DNA from: SZUA-100 sp965248135 | GTDB lineage: Bacteria; Pseudomonadota; Alphaproteobacteria; Rhizobiales; Rhizobiaceae | Direction of reading: 5' to 3' | Length of the DNA stretch: 64,000 bases | Assembly (NCBI GenBank): GCA_965248135.1 | Contig: CBDFIN010000012.1 | Coordinates: 1,674,001 to 1,738,000 of the forward strand | Shown: positions 1-8,615 of the stretch, in pieces | How the letters are laid out: each line of letters begins with the position of its first letter | How positions within the stretch are numbered: position 1 is the first letter of the stretch | Notes under the pieces: generated by a model | What the model saw: the letters and a program-made list of their open reading frames with translations, nothing else | The model's database searches: none | What the model was told of the DNA's origin: nothing | Made by a program: the position numbers and the translations under genes

Positions 1-498
1 ACCTATCCCAGCCTGTCACCGGATGACCCCGGTCAGCCAATTGTCTTTGGCGATGGTTTCCCGCGCCCCGAGGGCCGGGCAAAATTTACCCCCGCCTCGG
101 TCATCGCTCCCGATGAAGTGCCGGATGACGCCTATCCGATGATCCTGATAACCGGTCGCCAGCTCGAACATTGGCACACCGGCTCGATGTCGCGCCGGTC
201 CACGGTGCTTGACGCCATCGAACCGCAGGCCAATTGCTCGCTCAACCCGAAGACGCTGCGCAAACTGAACGTAAGTCCCGGCGGATTTGTCAAACTGACC
301 ACAAGGCGTGGCACCATCGAACTGATGGCGCGGACCGATCGCGCGGTCAGCGAGGATTGCGTATTCGTGCCCTTTGCCTTCGTCGAGGCTGCGGCCAATA
401 TTCTCACCAACCCGGCACTCGATCCTTTTGGAAAGATACCGGAATTCAAATATTCTGCCGTCAGGGCGGAGGCAGCCACCGCGGAAAACCAGACTTAA
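1..498 (+). CDS. Formate dehydrogenase alpha subunit, C-terminal part (cut by window edge)
   Basis: The frame is open from base 1 to a TAA at 496-498 and gives about 165 residues, so the start and catalytic centre lie outside the window. The visible part matches the C-terminal molybdopterin-dinucleotide-binding domain of formate dehydrogenase alpha subunits, with the characteristic TGRQLEHWHTGSMSRRS block at about residues 51-67 and DAIEPQ just after it. Family knowledge: the enzyme oxidises formate to CO2 on a molybdenum or tungsten bis-MGD centre and passes electrons to NAD through FeS and flavin subunits. The next gene, 34 bases downstream on the same strand, is formate-THF ligase, which supports a C1 (formate) role. 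Other molybdopterin oxidoreductases share this domain, but the HWHTGSM block favours formate dehydrogenase. Confidence 0.85.
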   Translation, partial: TYPSLSPDDPGQPIVFGDGFPRPEGRAKFTPASVIAPDEVPDDAYPMILITGRQLEHWHTGSMSRRSTVLDAIEPQANCSLNPKTLRKLNVSPGGFVKLTTRRGTIELMARTDRAVSEDCVFVPFAFVEAAANILTNPALDPFGKIPEFKYSAVRAEAATAENQT

Positions 499-532
499 AT
501 AAAGATCTGACCGCACTTCCTTGGAGAAAACA

Positions 533-2209
533 ATGGAATATAAAACCGATATTGCGATCGCTCGCGAAGCGACCAAGAAGCCGATCCAGGAAATCGGCGC
601 CAAACTTGGCATTCCCGAAGACCATCTGCTGCCCTTTGGCCACGACAAGGCAAAGGTATCGGCGGAGTTCATCAAAAGTATTGCCGGCAAAGACAATGGC
701 AAGCTGATTTTGGTAACGGCGATCAACCCCACCCCGGCCGGTGAAGGCAAAACCACGACCACAGTTGGGCTGGGCGATGGGCTCAATGCGATCGGCAAGA
801 AGGCGGCGATCTGTATCCGTGAAGCGTCGCTTGGTCCGTGTTTCGGCATGAAGGGGGGTGCTGCCGGTGGCGGCTATGCCCAGGTGGTGCCAATGGAAGA
901 TATGAACCTGCATTTTACCGGTGATTTTCACGCCATAACATCGGCCCATAATCTGTTATCGGCGATGATCGACAACCATATTTATTGGGGCAACAAACTT
1001 GAGATCGACAGCCGCCGGGTCACCTGGAAACGGGTGATGGACATGAACGACCGGGCGCTGCGTGAAATTGCCTGTTCGCTTGGCGGGGTTGCCAATGGTT
1101 TTCCGCGCGAGGGCGGCTTCGATATCACCGTTGCCTCAGAAGTGATGGCAATTCTGTGTCTGTCGAACGATTTGAAAGACCTGCAAAAACGGATCGGCGA
1201 TATTATCATCGGCTATCGTCGCGACCGCAGCCCAGTCTATTGCCGTGATTTGAAGGCCGATGGCGCCATGACAGTGCTGCTGAAAGACGCCATGCAGCCC
1301 AATATCGTTCAAACGCTTGAAAACAATCCGGCTTTTGTCCATGGCGGGCCGTTTGCCAATATCGCCCATGGCTGCAACTCGGTTGTGGCGACAAAGACGG
1401 CGCTTAAGGTTGCAGATTATGTCGTTACCGAAGCGGGGTTTGGTGCCGATCTCGGGGCCGAGAAATTCATGAATATCAAATGCCGCAAGGCTGGCCTTGC
1501 ACCTGATGCGGTCGTTCTGGTCGCCACGGTTCGGGCGATGAAAATGAATGGCGGTGTCAAAAAAGAAGATCTTGCCCGGGAAGATGCTGATGCGGTGCTT
1601 GCCGGTTGCGAGAACCTTGGACGCCACATCGAAAATATCAAATCATTCGGCGTGCCTGTAATTGTCGCGATCAACCACTTTGTCAGTGACACCGAGCGGG
1701 AAGTCGAGGTGATCAAGGACTATGTCGAAACGCTTGGTTCGGAAGCGGTGTTGTGCAAACATTGGGCCCATGGATCAAAGGGGACCATTGAACTTGCCAC
1801 CCGTGTGGCGGAAATCGCCGATAGCGGCAGCTCCCAGTTCCAGACACTTTATGCCGATGATATGTCGCTGTTCCAGAAGATCGAGACGGTCGCCAAACGT
1901 ATCTACCGGGCTGATGAAGTGCTGGCCGACAAAAGCATCCGCGATCAGTTGCGGCAATGGGAGGATGCCGGTTATGGCAACCTGCCGGTCTGTATGGCGA
2001 AAACCCAATACAGTTTTTCCACCGATCCCAACCTGCGCGGCGCACCGATAGGGCACAGTCTGCCGGTTCGCGAAGTGCGGCTTTCAGCCGGTGCCGGCTT
2101 TATTGTCGTTGTCTGCGGTGCGATCATGACCATGCCGGGACTGCCGAGCGTGCCTTCCGCCGAGGCCATTCACCTCAACCAGGAAGGTGAGATCGAAGGA
2201 CTGTTTTAG
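533..2209 (+). CDS. fhs: Formate--tetrahydrofolate ligase
   Basis: The gene encodes a 558-residue cytoplasmic enzyme that joins formate to tetrahydrofolate using ATP, giving 10-formyl-THF for purine, fMet and C1 metabolism. The length is normal for the family. An ATP-binding loop TPAGEGKT is visible at about residues 67-74, and the protein aligns in style end to end (for example FGMKGGAAGGGYAQVVPMED). An in-frame TTG lies at 521, but the ATG at 533 is preferred because GGAG at 523-526 sits at a good distance. It follows the formate dehydrogenase alpha gene by 34 bases, probably in one transcript, so formate can be oxidised or assimilated by neighbouring genes. Confidence 0.96.
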   Translation: MEYKTDIAIAREATKKPIQEIGAKLGIPEDHLLPFGHDKAKVSAEFIKSIAGKDNGKLILVTAINPTPAGEGKTTTTVGLGDGLNAIGKKAAICIREASLGPCFGMKGGAAGGGYAQVVPMEDMNLHFTGDFHAITSAHNLLSAMIDNHIYWGNKLEIDSRRVTWKRVMDMNDRALREIACSLGGVANGFPREGGFDITVASEVMAILCLSNDLKDLQKRIGDIIIGYRRDRSPVYCRDLKADGAMTVLLKDAMQPNIVQTLENNPAFVHGGPFANIAHGCNSVVATKTALKVADYVVTEAGFGADLGAEKFMNIKCRKAGLAPDAVVLVATVRAMKMNGGVKKEDLAREDADAVLAGCENLGRHIENIKSFGVPVIVAINHFVSDTEREVEVIKDYVETLGSEAVLCKHWAHGSKGTIELATRVAEIADSGSSQFQTLYADDMSLFQKIETVAKRIYRADEVLADKSIRDQLRQWEDAGYGNLPVCMAKTQYSFSTDPNLRGAPIGHSLPVREVRLSAGAGFIVVVCGAIMTMPGLPSVPSAEAIHLNQEGEIEGLF

Positions 2210-2320
2210 CACTCGCCGCAGCAGGGAATCGATTGTTCTGACCGGTGGAAAGCCAAAAAGTTTCGCTGTCATATGGCCGAAACTGAGTTATTCTGGCGCA
2301 TCCTCGCAGGAGCGCCAGAT

Positions 2321-3112
2321 ATGAAAATTGCCACCTGGAATATCAACGGCATAAAAGCCCGGCACAATGTGCTGATTGCCTGGCTAAAACAGGCCGAACC
2401 GGATATCATTTGTCTGCAGGAGATCAAGTCGGTCGATGAAAACTTTCCCGCTGATGAGATAAAGGCGCTCGGCTACAATGTGGCGACCCATGGGCAAAAG
2501 GGCTTTAACGGGGTAGCGATCCTTTCCCGGCTGCCGTTCGATGAGGTCAATCGTGGTTTGCCGGTGGCACAGGGCGGCGAACCCGACGAGCAGGCGCGGT
2601 TTATCGAGGGCGTATTTTCTCTTGATGGCCGCTCGCTGGCGGTAGTTTCGCTTTATCTGCCCAACGGCAATCCGGTTGAGAGCGCCAAATTTCCCTATAA
2701 GCTCTCCTGGATGGACCGGCTGGAGACGTGGACCAAAAACCGGCTAGAAAGCGAGGAGGCGTTCATTTTGGCGGGCGACTATAATGTCATTCCCGAAGCC
2801 AAAGACTGCCATGATCCGGTCGCCTGGCGCGGCGATGCATTGTTTCGTCCCGAAAGCATATCACGGTTCCGCCGGCTGCTTAATCTTGGCATGACCGACG
2901 CCCTGCGCAGCACCAGCGATGAGGCTGGCCTTTATACATTTTGGGATTTTCAGGCCGGTGCCTGGCCCAAAAATAATGGCATTCGTATCGACCATCTGCT
3001 GATGTCGCCAGAGGCGGCGAAACTGCTTCGCGGCGTTGAAATCGATGCCTATGTGCGCGGTTGGGAACGGCCTTCCGACCATGTGCCGGTATGTTGCGAC
3101 ATTGATGCATAA
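2321..3112 (+). CDS. xthA: Exodeoxyribonuclease III
   Basis: A 263-residue member of the exonuclease/endonuclease/phosphatase fold that cleaves DNA at abasic sites and trims 3' ends in base excision repair. The N-terminus MKIATWNINGIKAR and the metal-binding Glu34 in CLQEIKS are visible. The C-terminal RIDHLLMSP and SDHVPVC blocks carry the catalytic Asp and His. The frame is open further upstream to 2273, but the ATG at 2321 fits the family start and has AGGAG at 2308-2312. The length is typical. It is separated from fhs by 111 bases and is probably transcribed alone or with the small gene that follows. Confidence 0.95.
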   Translation: MKIATWNINGIKARHNVLIAWLKQAEPDIICLQEIKSVDENFPADEIKALGYNVATHGQKGFNGVAILSRLPFDEVNRGLPVAQGGEPDEQARFIEGVFSLDGRSLAVVSLYLPNGNPVESAKFPYKLSWMDRLETWTKNRLESEEAFILAGDYNVIPEAKDCHDPVAWRGDALFRPESISRFRRLLNLGMTDALRSTSDEAGLYTFWDFQAGAWPKNNGIRIDHLLMSPEAAKLLRGVEIDAYVRGWERPSDHVPVCCDIDA

Positions 3113-3154
3113 AATTCGCTCGCCCTAAAGCGGCAAATAGTGTATGCTTCGCCT

Positions 3155-3457
3155 ATGAGCGTAACATCCCTCCAAGCAGGTTTGATTGCAGCAGGCGTTT
3201 TGATGGCTTCATCAGGCACGCTTGTTGCCGGTGAGAATTGTAAATGCCGGTTCAATGGCGGCTATGTCGATGAGGGCAGAACCGTTTGTATGAGGTCTCC
3301 CACCGGCATGACCCTGGCGCGCTGCGAAAAAGTGTTGAACAACACGTCGTGGAAGATGCTTGATCAGCCATGTCCCTATGCGTCTTTTAGCCCGGGATAT
3401 ATTCAGGACAATCGGCAATTGTCGCTACCGGCGAGCCTTGCGCTTGCCCGCTCCTGA
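3155..3457 (+). CDS. Small cysteine-rich secreted protein, function unknown
   Basis: A 100-residue protein with a likely signal peptide: a hydrophobic stretch at about residues 6-25 ends at a possible cleavage site before ENC. The mature part has five cysteines (CKC near its start, then three more), which suggests a periplasmic disulfide-containing protein. I do not recognise a named family. A GTG at 3140 would add five residues; neither start has a strong Shine-Dalgarno, and 3155 gives the cleaner signal peptide. It lies between xthA and the convergent rpmG gene. Reality is supported by codon style and a sensible signal sequence, but not by homology that I can name. Confidence 0.6.
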   Translation: MSVTSLQAGLIAAGVLMASSGTLVAGENCKCRFNGGYVDEGRTVCMRSPTGMTLARCEKVLNNTSWKMLDQPCPYASFSPGYIQDNRQLSLPASLALARS

Positions 3458-3491
3458 CCAATTGCTATGAACTGCCAGCTTTATTAACTGG

Positions 3492-3525
3492 ACAAAACAA
3501 AAAACGCCGCCGGAATTGGCGGCGT
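3492..3525 (-). terminator. Rho-independent terminator of rpmG
   Basis: An 8-bp perfect stem, ACGCCGCC at 3504-3511 with GGCGGCGT at 3518-3525, encloses a 6-base loop. Read on the minus strand it is followed directly by a run of T (TTTTTTGTTTTG), the classic intrinsic terminator layout. It lies 22 bases beyond the rpmG stop codon. The plus-strand side has no T run, so it should act only on rpmG. Confidence 0.88.
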
Positions 3526-3547
3526 CGTCATTTGACCGGCACCAAAT

Positions 3548-3715
3548 CTATTTGATTTTTGCTTCCTTGAAATCAACGTGTTTTTTGGCCACCGGATCAT
3601 ATTTCCGCTTGGTCATTTTCTCGGTCATTGTTCGGCTGTTTTTCTTGGTGACATAGTAGAAGCCGGTGTCTGCCGTGCTCACCAGTCTGATCTTGACAGT
3701 GGTCGCCTTTGCCAT
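3548..3715 (-). CDS. rpmG: 50S ribosomal protein L33
   Basis: A 55-residue L33 starting MAKATTVKIRLVSTADTG, with the family YYVTKKNSR and KYDPVAKKHV blocks. This is the alphaproteobacterial form, without the CxxC zinc knuckles seen in some L33 paralogues. The open frame extends upstream to 3808, but the ATG at 3715 matches the family start and has GAAGG just upstream on the minus strand. The gene stands alone, convergent with the small secreted protein, and ends in a strong intrinsic terminator. Confidence 0.97.
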   Translation of the reverse strand: MAKATTVKIRLVSTADTGFYYVTKKNSRTMTEKMTKRKYDPVAKKHVDFKEAKIK

Positions 3716-3961
3716 CGCAATTGCCTTCGCTTTTTCTTCAAAAAGCTCGCACACCACCCTTGTGGTGCCGAAGCCCAAATTTGGCGCGAACCTACCGGCA
3801 ATCGGCAAAATGTCAAGCCCTCGTGTTGTGGCGGCGGATGTTTTACAGTCGGCTGCTGAAATATTTCACCGCGTGTTGTAATTGGCCGTTTCTTGGGCCA
3901 TCTTCGCTGCCAAAGACCGCCGACATGGCGCATCTCAATGCCCGGTATCAGGAGAACAAAA

Positions 3962-5140
3962 ATGCGCGAAGCCGTCATCGTTTCCACCGCCCGCACCCCG
4001 ATCGGCAAAGCCTATCGCGGCGCGTTTAATGCAACACCATCGCCGACCCTTGCTGGCCATGCCATCTCTAACGCGGTCAGTCGCGCCGGCATTGAGCCGG
4101 ACCAGGTGGACGATGTGATCATTGGTGCGGCCATGCAACAAGGTGTGCAAGGTGTCAATATCGGCCGGCTTGCAGCATTGCGCGGCGGATTGCCGGCTTC
4201 GGTTGCCGGGCAATCGGTCGACCGCCAATGCGCCTCAGGCATGATGGCGATTGCGATTGCCGCCAAACAAGTGATTTGCGACGATATGGATGTCTGTATT
4301 GGCGGTGGGGTTGAATCAATATCGATGGTTCAGACCGACAAATTGCGCATGGAGGCCGATCCGGAACTGGTCGCCATGCACCCGGATATTCATATGCCGA
4401 TGCTCAATACCGCCGAAATCGTCGCCCAGCGCTATGATATCTCGCGCCAGGCACAGGATGAATACGCACTGCAATCACAGCAGCGCACCGCAGCCGCGCA
4501 ACAGGCCGGTAATCTGGATGACGAAATCGTGCCGCTAACCACGGTAATGAAAATCCAGGACCGGGAAAGCGGTGAAATATCCAGCCATGAGATAACGCTC
4601 GAAAAGGACGAGGGCAACCGGCCATCGACGACAAAAGAGGGGCTTGCCGGCCTTAAGCCGGTGCTTGGGCCCGATAAAGTGATCACCGCCGGCAATGCCA
4701 GTCAACTGTCTGACGGCGCTTCGGCATCGATTGTCATGGAGGCCTCCCTGGCCGAAAAGAAAGGGCTTTCACCGCTTGGGCTTTACCGTGGTATCGCCGT
4801 TGCCGGCCTTGAACCCGATGAGATGGGCATTGGCCCGGTATATGCGGTTCCCAAACTGCTTAAACAAAACGGCCTGTCGATGGATGATATCGGGCTGTGG
4901 GAACTAAACGAGGCTTTTGCCGTGCAGGTGCTTTATTGCCGCGATAAGCTGGGCATTGCCAATGAGTTATTGAACGTCAATGGCGGAGCGATATCTATCG
5001 GCCATCCCTATGGTATGTCGGGAGCCAGATTGGTCGGCCATGCGCTGATTGAAGGCAAAAGACGCGGGGCGAAATATGTTGTTTGCACTATGTGTGTTGG
5101 CGGTGGCATGGGGGCTGCGGGCCTGTTTGAGGTTCTTTAG
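3962..5140 (+). CDS. fadA: Acetyl-CoA C-acyltransferase (3-ketoacyl-CoA thiolase)
   Basis: A 392-residue thiolase that cleaves 3-ketoacyl-CoA with CoA in the last step of beta-oxidation. The catalytic triad is at canonical positions: nucleophile Cys90 in VDRQCASGM, His348 in the GHPYG block, and Cys378 in CVGGGMGAA. The start at 3962 is set by AGGAGA at 3950-3955; the longer frame from 3893 has no family-like N-terminus. The gene is followed after 3 bases by the multifunctional fadB-like gene, so the two form an operon for the complete trifunctional cycle. A biosynthetic thiolase is the alternative; the pairing with fadB favours degradation. Confidence 0.92.
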   Translation: MREAVIVSTARTPIGKAYRGAFNATPSPTLAGHAISNAVSRAGIEPDQVDDVIIGAAMQQGVQGVNIGRLAALRGGLPASVAGQSVDRQCASGMMAIAIAAKQVICDDMDVCIGGGVESISMVQTDKLRMEADPELVAMHPDIHMPMLNTAEIVAQRYDISRQAQDEYALQSQQRTAAAQQAGNLDDEIVPLTTVMKIQDRESGEISSHEITLEKDEGNRPSTTKEGLAGLKPVLGPDKVITAGNASQLSDGASASIVMEASLAEKKGLSPLGLYRGIAVAGLEPDEMGIGPVYAVPKLLKQNGLSMDDIGLWELNEAFAVQVLYCRDKLGIANELLNVNGGAISIGHPYGMSGARLVGHALIEGKRRGAKYVVCTMCVGGGMGAAGLFEVL

Positions 5141-5143
5141 GAT

Positions 5144-7240
5144 ATGGCGATCAGTGTTGAGATAATAAAACATGGCAGCGTTGTTGTTCTGCTGATTAAC
5201 AATCCGCCGGTAAACGCCCTGTCTCATCCGGTGCGCATGGGCCTGAAACAGGGCCTTGAATCTGCCACCGGTGACGTTAGCGCGGTGGTCATCGCCGGCC
5301 AGGGCGGCACTTTTATTGCCGGAGCCGATATCAAGGAGTTCGGCAAGCCAACCAAGCAGCCCCCGCTTGGAGAAGTCATTGAACTGATTGAAAATTTCCA
5401 CCTACCGGTCGTGGCGGCAGTTGAAGGAAATACCCTGGGTGGTGGTTTGGAAGTGGCGCTTGCTTGTCATTATCGGGTGGCTGATGCCGCCGCCCGAATG
5501 GGATTGCCAGAGGTTACGCTTGGCATCATACCCGGCGCCGGCGGTACCCAGCGTTTACCCCGGTTGATCGGGGCCAAGGAGGCCCTGACCATGATCACCT
5601 CGGGTCGGCCGATCAACGCTGAAAAAGCACTTTTAGTCGGCCTGGTTGACGAGGTCACTGAGGAAAACTGCATCGAGGCCGCCATTGCCCTGGCCAGGCG
5701 CATTGCCAAAGAACCGTTTGATGATAGGCGGCTTTCCTCACGCAATCTGTCACTTTCGGTGAAAACCACAGATCTGTTTGAGAATTCGCGCGAAGGTATT
5801 GGCAAAAAAGCCCGTGGTGCCATTGCGCCCCTTCGTGCTGCCGAATGCGTTGAGGCGGCTTTTAGACTGCCCTTTGACGAGGGTCTGGCCAAGGAACGCG
5901 AGACTTTTGCCGAACTGGTCGGCTCTGATCAGTCAAAGGCCCTGCGTCACATCTTTTTTGCTGAACGGGCGGCTGCCAAACCGCCGTCTGATGTATCGGG
6001 CAAACCCCGCAACGTCGATACAGTCGGCATTGTTGGCGGTGGCACCATGGGTGGCGGCATTGCCATGACCTTCGCTGAAGCGGGCATTCCCGTAACGATT
6101 GTCGAAATGAACGAGGAAAGCCTGAAGCGCGGCCTTGCGGCAATCGAAAAGAACTGGCAGCGCAGTGCCGCCCGTGGCCGCATCAGTGATCAGGATGTGA
6201 AAGATCGCCTGGCGCTGATAACCGGCAGCACGGCCTGTGAGACGCTTTCCCAAGTTGATTTGATTATCGAGGCGGTGTTTGAGACAATGGCGGTCAAGCG
6301 CGACGTATTTGAGAAAATCGACGCCGTTGCCAAACCGGGCGCGGTGCTTGCCACCAACACCTCCTATCTCGACATTAACGAGATTGCTGCCATGACGTCA
6401 CGGCCAAAGGATGTCGTTGGCATGCACTATTTTTCACCCGCCAATATTATGCGGTTGCTCGAGATTGTTCAGGCCCGCGAAACCGCCGATGACACCTTGC
6501 TAACCGCCCTGAGCGTCGCCAAACACACCGGCAAGAATGCTGTTGTGGCCGGTGTTTGCCACGGCTTTATCGGTAATCGCATGCTTACCCCTTATGCGCG
6601 GCAGGCCGGATTATTGTTGCTGGAAGGCGCCGGCGTTGAACAGATCGACAATGCGCTTACCGGCTTTGGTTTCGCCATGGGAGTATTTTCGGTTGGTGAT
6701 CTGGCTGGTCTCGACATCGGTTACCGCTCGCGCCGGGACCGGGTTCTTGAACCGCACGAACAGCGCGTTTCACTGATCGCCGACAGGCTGGTGGAAGCCG
6801 GGTTTATGGGGCAGAAATCGGGCGCCGGTTACTATCGCTACGATGCGCAAACCCGGGCGCGCAATGAAAATCCGCAGGCTACCGAAATCATTGACCAGGT
6901 GCGGGCCGAACTGGGCATCAACCCGCGTATTATCGGTGATGTGGAGATCATCAACCGAACCCAGTTTGCCCTTGCCAATGAAGGCGCCCATCTTTTGGCT
7001 GAGAAAATAGCCCGGCGCTCCAGCGATATCGATGTGGTTTATCACCATGGCTATGGCTATCCGCGCTGGCGCGGCGGACCGATGCATTATGGCGATACGG
7101 TGGGTCTAAAGAATGTGGCGGCCGCTGTTGAGAGATTTGCCGAAGGTGAGGGCGCGTTGTTCTGGAAGCCGGCACCGCTGCTTGTTGAACTGGCGGCAGA
7201 CGACATTTCCTTTGCCGAATACGATCGCATCAACCGCTGA
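5144..7240 (+). CDS. fadB: Multifunctional enoyl-CoA hydratase / 3-hydroxyacyl-CoA dehydrogenase
   Basis: A 698-residue fusion. Residues about 1-190 form an enoyl-CoA hydratase/isomerase domain (GGTFIAGADIKEF, GGGLEVALACHYRVA, PEVTLGIIPGAGGTQRLPRL). Residues about 295-475 form the NAD-binding domain of 3-hydroxyacyl-CoA dehydrogenase with the Rossmann motif VGGGTMGGG, followed by two C-terminal dehydrogenase domains (GFIGNRML; HHGYGYPRWRGGPM). It hydrates trans-2-enoyl-CoA and oxidises the L-3-hydroxy product, feeding the thiolase encoded 3 bases upstream. It is similar in size to peroxisomal-type bifunctional enzymes. The stop is 10 bases from a palindromic repeat cluster. No regulator lies next to the pair. 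Confidence 0.92.
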   Translation: MAISVEIIKHGSVVVLLINNPPVNALSHPVRMGLKQGLESATGDVSAVVIAGQGGTFIAGADIKEFGKPTKQPPLGEVIELIENFHLPVVAAVEGNTLGGGLEVALACHYRVADAAARMGLPEVTLGIIPGAGGTQRLPRLIGAKEALTMITSGRPINAEKALLVGLVDEVTEENCIEAAIALARRIAKEPFDDRRLSSRNLSLSVKTTDLFENSREGIGKKARGAIAPLRAAECVEAAFRLPFDEGLAKERETFAELVGSDQSKALRHIFFAERAAAKPPSDVSGKPRNVDTVGIVGGGTMGGGIAMTFAEAGIPVTIVEMNEESLKRGLAAIEKNWQRSAARGRISDQDVKDRLALITGSTACETLSQVDLIIEAVFETMAVKRDVFEKIDAVAKPGAVLATNTSYLDINEIAAMTSRPKDVVGMHYFSPANIMRLLEIVQARETADDTLLTALSVAKHTGKNAVVAGVCHGFIGNRMLTPYARQAGLLLLEGAGVEQIDNALTGFGFAMGVFSVGDLAGLDIGYRSRRDRVLEPHEQRVSLIADRLVEAGFMGQKSGAGYYRYDAQTRARNENPQATEIIDQVRAELGINPRIIGDVEIINRTQFALANEGAHLLAEKIARRSSDIDVVYHHGYGYPRWRGGPMHYGDTVGLKNVAAAVERFAEGEGALFWKPAPLLVELAADDISFAEYDRINR

Positions 7241-7250
7241 TGACCTTATT

Positions 7251-7485
7251 CTAGTGGTTCTGTACCAGCATTTGCAAATATGGGTGCTGCAATGGGATGC
7301 AAATGTTGGTACAGAACCACTAGTGGAATGAATTTGACATTTGGTACCCACTTGCAGCTTTATTCATTTTCAAATGTCAAATTCAAAAATTCCACTGGAT
7401 TCAATATCTTGCTAGTGGTTCTTTTGATTCCAGCATTTGTAAATAAGGGTGCTGCAATGGGATGCATATGTTGGTACAGAACCCA
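7251..7485. repeat. Cluster of three palindromic mini-elements (copy A)
   Basis: Three hairpin units lie head to tail. Unit P2a (arms 7253-7274 and 7300-7321) has two 22-base arms that begin AGTGGTTCTG and differ at one position. Unit P1 follows with no gap (22-base arm 7322-7343, 26-base arm 7371-7396, beginning AGTGGAAT and ending GACATTTG). After a spacer containing ATTCAATATCTTGC comes a second P2 unit (about 7412-7485) with a 26-base and a slightly degenerate 22-base arm. Adjacent units share the junction CCACTAGTGG, so each unit is bordered by TA inside CTAG. P1, the spacer and P2 recur in reverse orientation at 35.8 kb. The pattern suggests miniature inverted-repeat elements that insert at TA. 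No transposase for them is in the window. Confidence 0.85.
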
Positions 7486-7487
7486 CT

Positions 7488-7519
7488 ATAGCATGATCAC
7501 ATTAAAGTAATCATGCTAT
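7488..7519. repeat. Short perfect palindrome ATAGCATGAT/ATCATGCTAT
   Basis: Ten-base arms at 7488-7497 and 7510-7519 enclose a 12-base AT-rich loop. GCATGAT/ATCATGC is the outer part of a palindrome often dispersed in Rhizobiales genomes, so this may be a repeat remnant; it could also slow transcription from either side. It directly abuts the mini-element cluster. There is no T run long enough to call an intrinsic terminator with confidence. Confidence 0.6.
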
Positions 7520-7591
7520 TGCACCATTGCCTTGTTTGCGAAGTAGCTTCCGGTCGAGACCCGAAAGCTGCAAAATACCGGTAACCTGGCC

Positions 7592-8236
7592 TCAGCCGTC
7601 GCCGACGATAAATGCCGGCAGCTCGGCTGGCGGTTCGACTTTCGCTTTGGTTTTACTCTCTGCCTTTGCCGCTTCCTTGCGGGGCGCGCGCGTCGTTTGC
7701 CGTGGTCGGCGCGGTTTTTCGACCGGCTTTGCAGCGCTCTCATCACCATCGCTGCCATTGATCAAGGGTTGCTTGATCGCAACTTCAGCCGGCGTTTCGT
7801 CAAATACCGGCTGTGGCCCACTTCCCCCTACGGCTTCAACCGGAACAGGCTGCTCTTTCGCCGCCACGTGCCGAGGTGTTGTCTTTTCGCTATCGCCGGC
7901 TTGAGGGTTATCAGCATCCGCGGTCGCCTGATGGCGCTTGTTCTCCTCGACCCGGCCAGCCTCGCGATGCGCCGTTTGGGCCGCTTGCACTGTGGCGATC
8001 AACCGATTGTAGTGTTCGGCATGCTGAAGATAATTTTCAGCTGCGACCATGTCTCCTGATGACTGAGCATCGTGGGCCAGGGTGGCATATTTCTCTGCAA
8101 TATGAGTCGCATTTCCCCTGATTTTCACGTCCGGCCCATTGCTCTCCATGTTCCGGCTGAGCTGATTGCCGCCCTTATTACGCCCGCCACGACCACGTGG
8201 CCGGTTTCGGTTTTGTTGTGACTGTCCTTGCCTCAT
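7592..8236 (-). CDS. DUF4167 domain-containing protein
   Basis: A 214-residue protein with a basic, Arg/Gly/Asn-rich N-terminus (RNRPRGRGGRNKGGN) suggestive of nucleic-acid contact. A conserved helical block at about residues 35-80 (VKIRGNATHIAEKYATLAHD, then SSGDMVAAENYLQHAEHYNR) defines DUF4167. The rest is a low-complexity Glu/Ala/Lys/Pro tail. The function is unknown. In Hyphomicrobiales it typically follows prfA-prmC, as here, but a 379-base gap separates it from prmC, so it may have its own promoter. The start ATG has AAAGAGAA upstream on the minus strand. Confidence 0.88.
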   Translation of the reverse strand: MRQGQSQQNRNRPRGRGGRNKGGNQLSRNMESNGPDVKIRGNATHIAEKYATLAHDAQSSGDMVAAENYLQHAEHYNRLIATVQAAQTAHREAGRVEENKRHQATADADNPQAGDSEKTTPRHVAAKEQPVPVEAVGGSGPQPVFDETPAEVAIKQPLINGSDGDESAAKPVEKPRRPRQTTRAPRKEAAKAESKTKAKVEPPAELPAFIVGDG

Positions 8237-8615
8237 TCTATTCTCTTTGCTGGTAAAAAAAGTGCTCGCCCAAAAGCTCTTGTTCAGGGTCTGTAAGCCG
8301 GCAATTGTGGTTGATTACACATGCCCGACGATGGGTCCATATTGGTGGACCGCAAAATATCTGTTATCCTCTAAATGCCCGGATACCCGCCAAGTCCACC
8401 GACCATAACAATGCTGGTCGACTGGATAAAAATGGTGGTATTCACAATCAAACGAAGCCGGGAATACTCAGCTTCCACGGTCATTTCCATAGCTTGATTG
8501 AAACACCGGTATTCGCCCGGTGACTTGGAACCTAGACATTTTGCGTAAGGATTCCAAGTCCTTTTGGCAATTATTCTCTAGATTGACGGTTAATTCGTCA
8601 ACAATTTGTTAATTT
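8237..8615. other. Gap between prmC and the DUF4167 gene; no gene seen
   Basis: This 379-base stretch has no convincing coding frame on either strand. It contains an inverted repeat GACTTGGAA (8522-8530) / TTCCAAGTC (8552-8560) with a 21-base loop followed by CTTTTGG. That may be a weak terminator or a chance repeat. Because the downstream gene on the minus strand is DUF4167, the gap most likely carries its promoter, but I could not pick out clear -35/-10 elements. Confidence 0.5.

Noticed and set aside
7251..7485. Repeat cluster as a CRISPR array
   Set aside because: The units are palindromes of unequal type joined directly or by one short spacer. There are no regular repeats with unique spacers and no cas genes.
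7280..7510. 76-residue plus-strand frame over the palindromic cluster
   Set aside because: It is made of the repeat units. A similar peptide appears at 35809-36018 only because the repeat recurs there, and neither has a ribosome site.
8522..8560. Inverted repeat GACTTGGAA/TTCCAAGTC as a terminator
   Set aside because: The loop is 21 bases and no proper T run follows on either strand, so an intrinsic terminator is not supported.
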